Positions 20,997 to 32,148 of a stretch of 64,000 nt of DNA are shown one piece after another. The notes under the pieces are model-generated. The model had not been told where the DNA came from and did not search any database. It saw only the letters and a list, made by a program, of their open reading frames with translations. The translations under genes were made by a program, and so were the position numbers. Source of the DNA: Uranotaenia lowii. Lineage: Eukaryota; Arthropoda; Insecta; Diptera; Culicidae. The stretch covers positions 92,524,722 through 92,588,721 of the forward strand of contig NC_073691.1 of NCBI RefSeq assembly GCF_029784155.1. Direction: 5' to 3'. Position 1 is the first letter of the stretch. Each line of letters begins with the position of its first letter.

Positions 20997-23568
20997 CATC
21001 AGCAGTAAAGACGTATCGATGCTTGCGGAATCGTAATACTATAGAAAATAGATCGGATTGCACATTGCCACCTACCTTCAGAACGTCGTTTAAGGAGAGG
21101 CTGTCTTTATCAGGCTTAGACGAAGCGTCGAATACCACTCTGCATTTTGTCGAGGAACTGTCTGGGCGTAATACAGCGTGATGAGGCAAATAATACTTCT
21201 GGAGCTGTGGTGGGTCTTGCCGCTCATCAACTAGATGACAATGACCCAGCCGGAGATACTCATTGATGAATTCTGTGTACTGTCTTCGGAGATCTTCGTT
21301 TTTGATAAGCCGTTGTTCCAATTGGTAGAACCGTCTTAAAGCCAGTGAACGACAATCTTCAAGCTGATCAATGGTGTCTTTAAGGGGAAGCTGAACAACA
21401 AACCTGCCTTCTGCATTTCTTCGATGAGTAACTAGAAACTGGTCTTCGCACTCCCTTTCTTCCGTGGATGTTGCGTCGTAATGAGGAACTTCTTCTATTT
21501 TCCAAAATTGATGCAAAGCATCGTACAAATCCTCTATTTTGACCACGTTGGCAAAACTCGATTCTTGCTTAAAGCCAACTTCTCTTAATTCTCCGGTGAA
21601 AATCCAACCCAAGCAAGATTCGCGAAGCTCTGGGAGACCTTCTTCTAATTTGAAAGAACCGGTTTTCATCAGTTAAAAGAAGAGGCCGTTGCCGATCAGC
21701 ATATCAATGTCTTGTGGTTTGTTAAAGTCAGGATCAGCGAGGTGGAATCCTGGTGGGACAAACCAACGAGATGTGTCGATGAAGGAGCTTGGAATTTTTC
21801 CGGTTACTGCTGGAGACACAAAGCATTCGATCACACTACGATAATCGGTACACATTGATCTTATTTCGACGAAAACCTTCTCATTCGTATTTGTAGTGTT
21901 GTTGTTTACTCCCCATATATTCATATTTGCTGGAAGAATTTGAGTCCCGATTTGGTTTGCCATTTTCTTGGTTATCAAGTTGATTTGAGAACCACAATCG
22001 AGTAACGCTCTACACTTATGAGGCACTCCTTTAGAATCTATTATATTTACTACCGCTGTGAGTAGGAACACCGTTCGCCTGACGGGTGTACTGTTGATGG
22101 AGCACGTTGCACTTTCAGTTGATGAATGTGGTGATGTCAATTCTTCGTTTGCAGGGCCTTCCTGAAGCACTTGAGAAGTTACTGATTTATTCGCTTCGTA
22201 GTTATTCCGTCTTCCATCTTCATGAAGTAAAGTGTGGTGTCTCAGATGGCATTTCAAACATTTCTTATCAGATGGGCAATCGCGCAAAAAATGACCATTG
22301 CGTAGACAGTTAAAACACAGACGAAGCTTACGCGCTGTTTCTACTCGTTCTGCGACCACCATTGCCTTAAAATCTGGACATTCAAACCCCTTGTGCTGCG
22401 AATCACGACATATATTACAACCGTTTGTTGGTACATCATCTGTTGCAATGAAACTTCTCATGTTCGTTTGTCGTCCATATGAAACAGGTCTGGCTACTAG
22501 TTGGGCAGATTTTACTTGTTGGTTTGACAACTCACAACTTTCTAAAATACTGCATTGTTTCTTCAGGAACTCAATAGTGTCTTCATATTTGGGGAGTGTT
22601 CCACGTGAAAGTGTAGCCTCCCACTGCTTCCGAGTGTTTCGATCCAAGGCAGACGTCAATAGGTAGACAACAATATTCTCCGACATGCCGACTAATTCTT
22701 GCTTCATGTATCGTAGATTCTCAATATGACGGGTGCAATCATCTAAGAGTTGTCTAAGCTCGCGGTAGCTTTCGGAAGTCATTTTCTTAAATGAAAGGAG
22801 TCCACGAATATGGGTATCTACTATTACCCGTGGATTTTCAAAACGGTCTTCTAAAATCTTCCAAGCGAGCTCATAATTGTTTTCGTTTATGGTTCTAGCA
22901 TCTAGAACTCCTGCCGCGGCACCAATCAGAGCCTTATCCAAATGAAACAGTTTAATAGTATCTGAATCGTGAGATTGGGCCATCACATCGAGGAACATGG
23001 CCTTGAATTTAGGCCAGTTTTCGTATTTACCATCGAATGTTGGGATTGGCGCCTTAAGAGGTTGTTGATGGATGACTACTTGCGGCGGTTTTGCGGTCGT
23101 ATTTTCGGCAAAGTCCAGAATATATGTCTCTACAATCGCAGACACTTCTTGATACATCTGCTCAAAGGATCCATAGAATACCTCGTTTTCTTCATAATCG
23201 TCTTCCGTTAGATATTCGCTGAGCTCGTTATGCAGACTCACGAACTCTTGATACGCTGTATCCAGGCATTTGACATACACCTTCAACTGAGCTAAATTTA
23301 GCTGAATTCGTGGATTTCGCACGACGGCCTCAATGCGTTGAACCTTTGCAAATACGAGTCCTCGGTTCCGTAGAAGAGCTTCATATTTTTTACATTTTTC
23401 ACCTGCGTTATTTCTAACAGCAACTGGCTCCGAAGAACATTCTGGAAACCCTTCCATACGGTGTAATGATGCATCTGAAAATCCAGCAAACCCTTCAGCT
23501 GCTTCGAGCCCGACACCGGCTGTGTCGCTGCCTTTCCTTGTGGGTGAACGTCCAATCGGCATTTTCAA
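20997..23568 (-). pseudogene. BEL gag, protease and N-terminal reverse transcriptase
   Basis: Starts at the Met at 23568 (MKMPIGRSPTRKG). It has a long DUF1759-type gag (KAPIPTFDGKYENWPKFKAMF), three Cys/His knuckles (CNICRDSQHKGFEC, CFNCLRNGHFLRDC, CLKCHLRHHTLLH) and the BEL protease motif (RALLDCGSQINLI). An in-frame TAA at 21672-21670 falls between GNGLFF and LMKTGSFKLEEG, a point where the polyprotein should read on. The reverse transcriptase region then runs YYLPHHAVLRPDSSSTKCR, VVFDASSK, HRYVFTADV and stops at the inserted element. Apart from that single stop the frame is open for 2.5 kb. Confidence 0.92.
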
Positions 23569-23599
23569 AAGATCTTTTTCTTTTCTGCTTTTATCACTT

Positions 23600-24846
23600 C
23601 CCGCATAATCAATTACAATATATAGAGAATATTCTATATTGTCTCTAAACGTTATCGTTTATTGTAAAGTGAACAGTATATGTACAATAACACAGACCAT
23701 ATTAACAATCTGTATTATGATTATCTGTTAAAGTACCATATGGGGAAAGGGCTGTTAAGCATGTTTACCATTCAAAAAGAGCGATTTTTTCGAACAAATA
23801 TTTCATGCTACATTATTGGATACGGTTAAAATATCATCCACTTTTGGCGAGCAAAACAATCTACCTGAATGTTCTAGCTACGTTGGAATACAAAATCATA
23901 GATTTCATCAACTTCAATGGATATAGTTTGCTTATAGTAGTTTGTAGTAAAAATAACGCTCAATCATACGTTCCGCATATTGTAAAATATTTTTAAAAAG
24001 AGCTTCCCTGTACCATAACCAATATAGTTCCAATTCTTTCCCACAAAAAATAAAATAAAATTAAAAAATTTAAATGTTGAGATTTTTATTTTTTATTTCT
24101 GATATTATACATGGATTATACAATCTTACCTATTTGTGCAGATCTGCATTGTTCAGCCTTTCAGTTGATTTTTTTTCCGCTCTCCGCTCAGCAGAGATCT
24201 TTGTTTCTGTAATTTCATTAGTTTTATTTAATCTCACTAGTTTTTATCGATAATATAATATAGTTTTACTTACTTTTCGCGTTCTGTGTGTTTTTCTCAG
24301 CGTGATTCTTTTTTTTCGGAGCCATTTTGAACACAGTTTTCAGTTCCGAACCTGGCGTGGGGTTGCCGACACAAATTTTAACGAAGTGAAGTGAAAATTA
24401 GCAGATGCTGAACCCAAGAGCGAAAAAATGCATAAGCTCACAACTACATCTTAAAATAACAATATTAGTTATTATCCGCAAGAGGTGAAATGATAACGAC
24501 TTGTCTAACTCATACAATGTTGTCAATGTTGTTTTTTTTTTTAATTTAATGTCTAATGCTAAGAAAATATAAGGAAACTTTGTCGTACACTGTTAGAGTC
24601 CTGGATAAGGTCCAGAGACAATATTCAAAGGTTGCAAATTTTTATTCTCTTATTATACTATACTTACTAAATCATATATCATATTGTCACTGTCACTGAT
24701 ACGATCCTGTCATAATTTATTGAGGTAATAAAATTTTGAACATGTATAATGAAATGATACTTGGAAGATATTTCATACTGGTACTGCTACCAATATATTA
24801 AGTTAATAGTTAGTACTATATCCCCAACTGTTTTTAATTATGCGGG
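23600..24846 (+). mobile_element. CCCGCATAAT inverted-repeat element, copy 4 (short form)
   Basis: 1247 bp in the BEL leader, 31 bp upstream of the gag start. This copy has the clearest target duplication: TTATCACT at 23591-23598 and 24847-24854, with one extra T before the left CCCGC. Eight-bp duplications are typical of hAT and P superfamilies, but the termini fit neither consensus well, so classification stays open. Confidence 0.88.
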
Positions 24847-24986
24847 TTATCACTACTTTTCCACTTAGTCGTTTGAACTTAACTTTTTATCTTTTCACTT
24901 CACACTTTCTACCTTGTCTTTATCCTTTACACTTTTTCCTCAACTGTTTCTTCTTTCTGTTCACTGTATCTTCACTGCACTGTAAA

Positions 24987-25004
24987 TCCGGTTCGATAGG
25001 ACCA
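24987..25004 (-). promoter_or_regulatory. BEL primer-binding site
   Basis: One base inside the 5' LTR the minus strand reads TGGTCCTATCGAACCGGA, which has the TGG start and T-arm-like CGAACC expected of a sequence complementary to a tRNA 3' end. I do not assign the tRNA. Confidence 0.65.
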
Positions 25005-25005
25005 A

Positions 25006-25422
25006 TGTTCCGTTGCTAGGAACGGAAAGACAAATTTTCACTATTCAAAGAAACTTAGTCAGAGCACTGGCAACTCTAACTTCGACGACAGTCCACACTT
25101 AACTGACACCGATAGGGATACGCTTTTCCAAAATTCAAAGACAAACACTTGTTCCACTGAAACACTTTATTTAAACTTCACTTTACTTGAACTTACAACT
25201 TAGAAACTTGAATCAATACTAACTCTCCTGACTACGCAAAGCTACATTTATATGATGATCGAATCTTCTAGAATCTTCGAGTGCACGCGAGTCAACAATA
25301 ATATAAGAAAATAAATTGTTCTGGAACCTTCTAGTACAATATTTACTCCGAATCTCGTAGAATAGTTTAGAACCTTCTAGAAAACTCCATGAGAAAATTC
25401 TTTCAAGCTAACAGCTTGAACA
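25006..25422 (-). repeat. BEL 5' LTR (right copy)
   Basis: 417 bp, TGTTCCG...CTTGAACA, with one noted difference from the left LTR. As the upstream LTR it holds the active promoter position: heat-shock elements at 25261-25278, 25319-25331 and 25370-25382, and a TATA box at 25253-25246 on the minus strand. Confidence 0.95.
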
Positions 25423-25427
25423 GGAAT

Positions 25428-25839
25428 TCTAAGCGACATGTCAAAAATGTCTGTCAATTTTTTGTCATGGTATTTGTTTTGTTTATATCTGTACTGATAT
25501 TTACAAATGGAATTCAAGATTTTTTCGAATTTTTCTTATAAATGTTAAATAAGATATTCGAATAAATTTTGATGATGCGAATTTTTGTTTTGATTCATAT
25601 TGTGTACTGAAAGTCCTTTGAACGAAATAAGGTACCTTCTATTGACCAACCCACTCAATCATCTCAAATGACATTAAGTTTAAATACTAATCATTACAGT
25701 GGCAATTAGCTATTGATGGATTGGTCGAGAGGCTGATGAGTTTCATTGCAAACTAGAGAGCAGCGGTTCAATTCTCTAGGCGTGTAAGCAGCTTTTGTAA
25801 TCAAAACAATATAATAAAAATCAATGAGATAGACCATGA
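25428..25839. other. Middle piece of the CCCAAGCAACC element, with a tRNA-like stretch
   Basis: Continues the third 111-bp repeat unit, then unique AT-rich DNA. 25712-25785 resembles a decayed tRNA (A-box-like TTGGTCGAGAGGCTGATG, B-box-like GGTTCAATTCT), as in tRNA-derived SINEs. No acceptor stem is convincing, so I do not call a tRNA gene. Confidence 0.5.
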
Positions 25840-26076
25840 TGTCGGATTCGTCGATTGATTGTTCCGGACAATAGCAATTGGTTTTATGCACTCGCGTCCG
25901 TTCACGCCAAAATTCGTTAATCGACTGACTTTTTCATCTCTCTCTTTCCTAACCGTTTCTACAAAAGCCTTTTACACGCTCATAAAAGAAACATTCAATC
26001 GAATGTGTTTATTGATCAAAATCTTTAACCATTACTTTGAGCTGTTCATTTTTTCACGATTCATCTGTATCCTACA
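25840..26076 (-). repeat. 3' LTR of the protein-less LTR element
   Basis: TGTCGGATTCG...GTATCCTACA in plus orientation, 237 bp, no difference seen from 31480-31716. A purine-rich strand (GGGGCAAAGGAGAT on minus) lies just inside. Confidence 0.92.
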
Positions 26077-27394
26077 ATCTCCTTTGCCCCTACTCTCCAA
26101 AGGTTTATACTTTCATAATATTAAAACTAGTTCTTACAAAAATGAAGAGAATGGTTGAAGATGATATAATTATCTTTTAAAAGATCTTCCACGAATCATA
26201 TCATTATTTTTAATCTCTTCTGTTAAAGTACATTTCATAAAAAAATATTCAAGAAATAGTTATTCATTCCATCTCAGAGGTCTCATGGTCGCTTTGGTTA
26301 CCTGTGCATGTACTGAAATCAGGCTTGCGTTGATTTTTTTTAGATTTCAACTTTTATTTATCAATTTAATGTTTGCATATTTTTCTGCAACTTTTTTTTT
26401 AAACATATTTTTGCGTCTAAAGACTTTTTATTTTCAAATAATTCTGTTTTATTATCTTCTTCTTCCTTCATAAGTTTTTTTAAATTAATATTCTTGATTC
26501 TTTTCTTAGCTAGGGTTTGTTTTGAATTTATATATTTAGTCTTTTTCAAATACTTCTAGGACATTGATGAGCAACCTGTGGCCCGCGGGTAGCGCTCGAT
26601 TTTTAGAACTTCCCGCATACGAAAAAACCATATCTTAAATAGTTATCACGATACATCAACGGTTGTTGAAATAGTGAAGTTTTCTGTAAATGTTACTATT
26701 TCATCATACCTTGGCTCTGAAACGATTAAAACGATACCCTCACGTTCATGTTAAAAATAACATTATCAGATAAAGTGAATAATGGATATGATCGATTCGT
26801 TTTCAATTTTTCAAGCGTAAAATTGATCTCGAACCATTACCAAAAGTGTTCATGCATTTGATCAAAACGCCGGGCAGAGATGCCAGGTGTCCCTTATTAA
26901 ATAAAATGTCAGTACGCCATAGGATTTTAATGTTAAAATTTCATTTTCAGATGGATACCATGTATTATGAACTTAATTCATCGGAAACAGAGTTTGAATT
27001 AAACTATATGAATTCAAAGATTACTAGATTTTTTACTCACGATTAGATTTCGTCTATTTCTATATAAATTTGGATCAAGATGGATCTATGCTGATAATCA
27101 TATATAACTTTTTTACGCATAATACATCACAAATGACACTTATCAGCATATTCATCACATCATCGCACGCAACACAAATGGCACATTTAGTTGTATTAAA
27201 TTGTTTTTATGAATTAATCTAGCTAGAACCAAAAAATTAAAACTTGAAAGTTCAGACAATCTGGCACCACTGATCAGTTTGTTTTGTTTAGTTCGCGCGA
27301 AATTTGCAATTTTGTTTTTGATAAACGTTTCGGGGATTGTTCCTTCCGTATCTTGACGGTCAATCAGCATTGAATTCGATATCTTTTTCACAAC

Positions 27395-27835
27395 GACGCG
27401 ACAGTGAAATCCAACCTTTGTGAAAAATAGAACCTTTCTAGCAGCAAGTGTACAACCCGGCGCGCCGGATGTTTTTCAAAACATCCGTGTAAAGGCTACA
27501 GCATGCCTAACTTTCCAGACACCGGTAGCATTAGAATTCAATCGAGGTACGAAAACCTGACGGGGGAACACCAAACCACGGTTGTGGAAAATCCTCCGAA
27601 AAAACGAACAAAAAACTACATCGAAATATATTTTTCTCCTTTTTCAGGTTATGGTACTGCCGGTTGGTCGCATCTCCGAAAGAAGGGTCCGGAACGATTT
27701 GATCTACCTCTGGTCCGAATTCCGGAAGGCCATGGCTTTGACACTGAGGACAGTGACGGTCATTTGCTTTGATGTCGAACATCTGTGCCATTTCGCCGGG
27801 TATGGACTTCTGGATTCCCGAATTAAGTGAGGAAT
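27395..27835 (+). other. GC-richer coding-like island inside the protein-less LTR element
   Basis: In a region otherwise dominated by A/T runs, this block has ordinary base composition, overlapping open frames in at least two phases (27503-27772 and 27582-27830) and an internal acceptor-like tract CTCCTTTTTCAG ending at 27647. It might be a captured host fragment carried in antisense to the element. I do not recognise the product and there is no proof of splicing. Confidence 0.35.
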
Positions 27836-30800
27836 GTATAAAGCTTCCGTGGAAAGTGAAAAATGATATTAAGCTTCCAAAAAATGGTGAATATTTTAGT
27901 GAATATGTTATATGTTTGTATTTTTGTGATTAAGTGAAAAATATACAAAAATTATCTCTAAAAATGTTGGCAATTTAATACCTTAACCACATGCGTATTC
28001 TGATGATGACTGTTAGTACTATTGTTAGGAAAACTTTTCCTATAAAGACCAATGAACAGTTATTAATAGTGTTGGCTTTCTCAACAACTGTCTCACGAAC
28101 AGTATTTGAAAAACTTACGATTTATTTAAAGCGTAACGCATTCCTCATTATCGTAAGCAAAACATCCTAAGCACGTTTTATAGAATCGTTTTATCGCTTT
28201 CTATTGCAACAATAACCATTATAGTTCGATATGCTGCATACTATTAATAATAGTGTTTTCTGAACCATTAGCATACTGTATGCAGAAAAGTTTTCCCATA
28301 CAACTGTTTTAACAGTTTTGAACAGTTACATAACCTAACGACATATTTAAAATACAATCATTTCGGAATTCACGATTCGGGCAATGTTTTTCACAATGTC
28401 TATAATCGTTTGGAAAACGTTATTGTACGCTTCATAAAATCGTCGTTTGACGATTTGAGAAATCGTTCGGTTATAATCCCCATTTATGCGGGTTGTTCTT
28501 ACTTGTGATACGCACAATTTTTTTATTATTATTGATTGTTGGAAATTTGTATAATATGAGTAAGTTTTAAATTGGTTTGAATGAAAATTGGGTTGATTAC
28601 TGGTTTGGTTTCTGTTTTTTTTTTCAAATTCAATTCCCATTATTCATTTTTTTTTTATTTCAATTTATTTTAATTTACTTATATTAACTTTAACACTTTC
28701 TTACTAGGCTTTCTTTTTTCAGGACCATTTTAATTCACTTATTTTTATTTAAAAAAATATTTATTGAATGTTCAATTACCATAAATTTTATTATTAATTG
28801 TTTTATCATTACCTTTTTTCAAGTTCTATTAGTAACACAATACCATCCATATGGCATTCGTGTCGAATTTCATTTCTTTTGTATTATTATTTTCCAATCT
28901 TTTCCATTCATGTAAAACTTTATTTTTTCATAACTCATTTTTTTTTCTTTTCAATGTTATCCTCTTGTTTTACAGCAGAAATTTTTTTAAGACATTCACC
29001 GTCTGAGCCCATTTACATAAATCTTGGACATCAAAGTTCTGAATCTTTAATTTGCTCCATCCTTGTCTTAAAGTTGATTTTTTTATCATCGTTTTCATTG
29101 GCTCTCTTTTTTTTTCAGCATTCATAATTTTTCATACTTCCATTTTTTTTTTCAAGGATTAGTTATTTTGCTTCCACTTTTTCCGTTCTGCTTTTTTTCT
29201 TTTTTTTCGTTTATTTTTCATCGTTCATTTGTTCAATGTCACAGCATTTTCTTTTGACGTCCTTTTAATTTTTTTTTAATAATTTTCTTTTATTACCTTT
29301 GCTTCTACTATTCCATAAATTTTCTATCAATATTCCTCCCCAAGTTGCTTTTGCCGAATACTTGCACTTTTGTAGTTGTCTGTTTGACTGCTCTACTATG
29401 AATCATTTTAATAGCATATAATCTTTCAAATGTATCGACTCTACAAAACTTTTTTCTTTTCCTCAAATTCTTACTTAAAAAAATAAAGTTCCAATAGAAT
29501 ATTTATATCGTTTGTACTTGAGAATAGAAATATATAGAGTGTAATTTTAGTTTTTTTTTTTTTTTTTAAGAAGAGCAGCTTTTAGCTCGATTTATTTATG
29601 GAAAATTTGAAAACCTTAGTAGCTTTTTTTTATATCTTTTCGGATTGGTAAATATTTAATTTTTTTTTCTTTTTTTTTTTTTCAAATTTTGCCTTTTCAT
29701 TGAAATTCCACCTCCAAAAAAAGTTAACTTCTTAACCCTTAAATATTACCTTTCGCACTCTTAATTCTTGACTTTTTGTTTAACTCTTGACCTTAGACTC
29801 TCGACTCCTCACTATTTTTATTATTTTTTCTTCATAATTGTTTCTTTACTCATTACTTTTTATATATTTTTTACTTTTGAACTCTCGCTCTTGCTCCAGA
29901 ATGACACCTTCACTTTGACTCTGAAATCCTTTTGTTTATTTACTTTTTCTACTTTTGAGTCTGGATTTTTTTGTTTCCTTATATTTTAAGGATATATTTT
30001 TTTTTTGCCTTTTGTATCATTTCATTGATTATTTTTTTTTATTGATTTTTCACCTGATTATTAATGTTCATTTCAAACTCCTTACTCCTATCAAAAACTT
30101 TCACATTTAAACTTAAAGATTTTTACAACATTGGCTATTATTATTTTTTCCACTCTAGAGTATAGCTTCATGTTTTCTTTTTTTTTTTTTTGCTTGATTA
30201 CTTTTTTAAATTTATGACTTTAAATTCTTTGAATACTCAATGCTTTATGATTCTGCGGTCTTTGATTTAGAATGCTTTCATCTATCAGAAGTAATTTTTG
30301 CTATTGTTTCATGAACTTCTATCTCATTTTTGAATACTGATTTTGAGATGTAACAGTACTTTTCATCTTTTTAGGACAAAAAATTAATACTCCATAACAT
30401 TCGCCACATCAACCTTTAATTTAATTTTTAATTACTGTACAAATATAGAAATATTATCAGATATAACTAATAAAATTTGGCTTAAATCACAAGTGCACTC
30501 TCATAAATATTTTCTCTTCTGTTCTTTGTTAGTAGCTTGGAAAATAAACTGCGTTTGACCTATATGTTTTGATACTTTGAGCGAAAAACAGTTTGTTTCA
30601 GGATTTTTATTTTTTTAGCTCTGAATCGATACATTGTTTTATGGATTTCAAACCAATTATGATTGATTCATTTAAACAAAAAAAAATTAAAACCACGTTA
30701 TTATTTGAATCACATTAAACATTTTCACTATTTCATGAAGTGTTTGAATTTTGAAAAAATCGAATTCAGCTCCTTCGAATCTTTAGAGGATCTTTTTTTA

Positions 30801-31055
30801 AACAACTTTAAACACATGTTTCTCCAAATTCAATTTTTGTTTAACGCACACAGTATGTTTCTTTCTCAAAAGTTCTTTTATGAAACCTAAGAAGCCATTT
30901 TTTTTTAATTTATTGCCATTTTTGATACTATTATTTTTTCAGCATATTGTTAATATTTTTTTCTCATAAAAATTTAAGCAGCCATTTTTTTTAATTAATG
31001 CCTTTTTTGATACAATTATTTTTCAACTGATTACTATTTTTTTCTCTTATAAGAA

Positions 31056-31314
31056 CTTCGCCTTCTCATCGAAATTCCTTTATATTTACTTAATTTATTC
31101 AACTTCGCCTTCTCATCGAAGTCAAACACTATATACTATGAACTCCGCCTTCCCATCGAAGTCCATTCAATTTCCTTTTATTATTTTTTTTTCATATTTT
31201 TTTTCTGGGAAACTTCGCCTTCCCATCGAAGCCCCAATTATTAGCAAAATAACATCAAATTTCTTTCTTTTTCTTACTCAATTATTCATTTAGGATCTTC
31301 GCCTTCCCATCGAA
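31056..31314 (-). repeat. Five copies of an 18-nt leader motif
   Basis: CTTCGCCTTCYCATCGAA occurs at 31056-31073, 31103-31120, 31143-31160 (CTCCGCC variant), 31213-31230 and 31297-31314. On the element's RNA strand the motif is TTCGATGGGAAGGCGAAG. All copies lie between the 5' LTR and the body of the element, 165-425 nt from the LTR. Spacers differ while motif bases are conserved. Confidence 0.85.
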
Positions 31315-31460
31315 GTCCTGATTTAAAAAATGGCATCTTAGATTTCACTTTTATTTTTAATATCTTAAACACATGTGGGAATAAACTTCTTATCCAGAAT
31401 AAAATACACTATTTGACACTTTGCATCATTTTTCACGAAAGATACTTAACTTATTCATCA

Positions 31461-31479
31461 GGGAGCCACTACTGCGCCA
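31461..31479 (-). promoter_or_regulatory. Primer-binding site of the protein-less LTR element
   Basis: Adjacent to the right LTR the minus strand reads TGGCGCAGTAGTGGCTCCC. The TGG start directly abutting the LTR is the expected form. Confidence 0.65.
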
Positions 31480-31716
31480 TGTCGGATTCGTCGATTGATT
31501 GTTCCGGACAATAGCAATTGGTTTTATGCACTCGCGTCCGTTCACGCCAAAATTCGTTAATCGACTGACTTTTTCATCTCTCTCTTTCCTAACCGTTTCT
31601 ACAAAAGCCTTTTACACGCTCATAAAAGAAACATTCAATCGAATGTGTTTATTGATCAAAATCTTTAACCATTACTTTGAGCTGTTCATTTTTTCACGAT
31701 TCATCTGTATCCTACA
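31480..31716 (-). repeat. 5' LTR of the protein-less LTR element
   Basis: 237 bp, identical in appearance to the left copy, followed by CATGA (31717-31721). Confidence 0.92.
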
Positions 31717-31721
31717 CATGA

Positions 31722-31978
31722 TAGACCGGCAACCTAGCAATCTGACATGTGGTTGTCAGAGCAATCTGTCACTCGGATTTTTTTTCGGCGCGTAGAAGTT
31801 TCTTGACATTCTCTTAGAAGCTGAATAGCGTTCTCTACAGCCACCTAAACCAACTTGAAAGTAGCTTTAAGAACTTAAATTTTGGGCTGATAAGCATTCT
31901 CTTCAGACACAAACGAGAGCTGATTAAGCTTCTATGGAACCTTTTTAAGGGAATTCTGGTTGCTTGGGATTGATCATG
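31722..31978. other. Right end of the CCCAAGCAACC element
   Basis: Non-coding DNA that ends CTGGTTGCTTGGG, the inverted form of the left terminus at 13332. The host ORF2 resumes at 31979. Confidence 0.8.
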
Positions 31979-32148
31979 TTGTATGGACGTGTGAAAGGTA
32001 TGGTCAAACGAGGGCTTGGCTACTGGATACCCTTAGGGCCCGAGGTAGACTACCTGGTGTTCCAATTCGAGACATTTTGGCAAATTTAGATTTTGGATAT
32101 TTGTTCCCAATTTACAAATATCTCAAGCTGTCTGACTTGGTCGTTTAG
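31979..32148 (+). CDS. I-element ORF2, C-terminal piece
   Basis: The frame ATTGATCATGTTGTATGG (DHVVW after the shared Ile) continues the motif cut at 13331 and completes the Cys-His pattern (H, then C of WTCERY). It ends LKLSDLVV and a TAG at 32146-32148. This Cys/His-rich tail is normal for I-clade ORF2. The 3' UTR (32149-32537) is AT-rich and ends in AAATAAAAAAAA. Confidence 0.88.

Larger units (their letters stand above)
13827..25422 (-). mobile_element. BEL/Pao LTR retrotransposon with nested insertions
   Basis: Two 417-bp LTRs (13827-14243 and 25006-25422) flank a minus-strand gag-pol. Target duplication GGAAT is at 13822-13826 and 25423-25427. I find one LTR difference (C/T near 14185 and 25364), so the insertion is young. 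Net length without passengers is about 6.4 kb. Passengers are a tandem pair of CCCGCATAAT elements (16506-19210), a TTA-flanked element (19783-20993) and a fourth CCCGCATAAT element (23600-24846). The coding sequence also has one in-frame stop (21672-21670) and a 1-nt frameshift (about 15555). Confidence 0.93.
25840..31716 (-). mobile_element. Non-autonomous LTR retrotransposon without coding capacity
   Basis: Identical 237-bp LTRs (25840-26076 and 31480-31716) and a CATGA duplication (25835-25839, 31717-31721) show a recent, complete insertion. A primer-binding site next to the right LTR and a purine-rich tract next to the left LTR set transcription leftward. The 5.4-kb interior is AT-rich with many long T runs on the plus strand (A runs in the RNA). 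It has no gag, protease, reverse transcriptase or integrase motif, and no ORF above about 110 codons. It must use proteins of another element. Confidence 0.88.
13332..31978. mobile_element. CCCAAGCAACC inverted-repeat element carrying nested LTR elements
   Basis: The left end reads CCCAAGCAACCAAAAG and the right end reads CTGGTTGCTTGGG, a terminal inverted repeat of about 12 bp. The flanking AT at 13330-13331 is repeated at 31979-31980. Taking out the block joins YHDI to DHVVW in frame in the host ORF2. The element's own DNA is about 1.15 kb in three pieces (13332-13826, 25428-25839, 31722-31978). The remainder is two LTR elements that landed inside it and their passengers. It encodes no transposase, so it is non-autonomous. 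I do not assign a superfamily. Confidence 0.85.

Noticed and set aside
25712..25785. Functional tRNA gene
   Set aside because: A- and B-box-like words exist, but I cannot fold an acceptor stem or anticodon arm with confidence.
28650..30300. Membrane-protein-like Phe/Leu-rich ORFs
   Set aside because: They are translations of T runs in low-complexity DNA.
31056..31314. CRISPR-like array
   Set aside because: Repeats are 18 nt, spacers range from about 22 to 66 nt and are AT-rich. The DNA is eukaryotic and the array lies in an LTR element leader.
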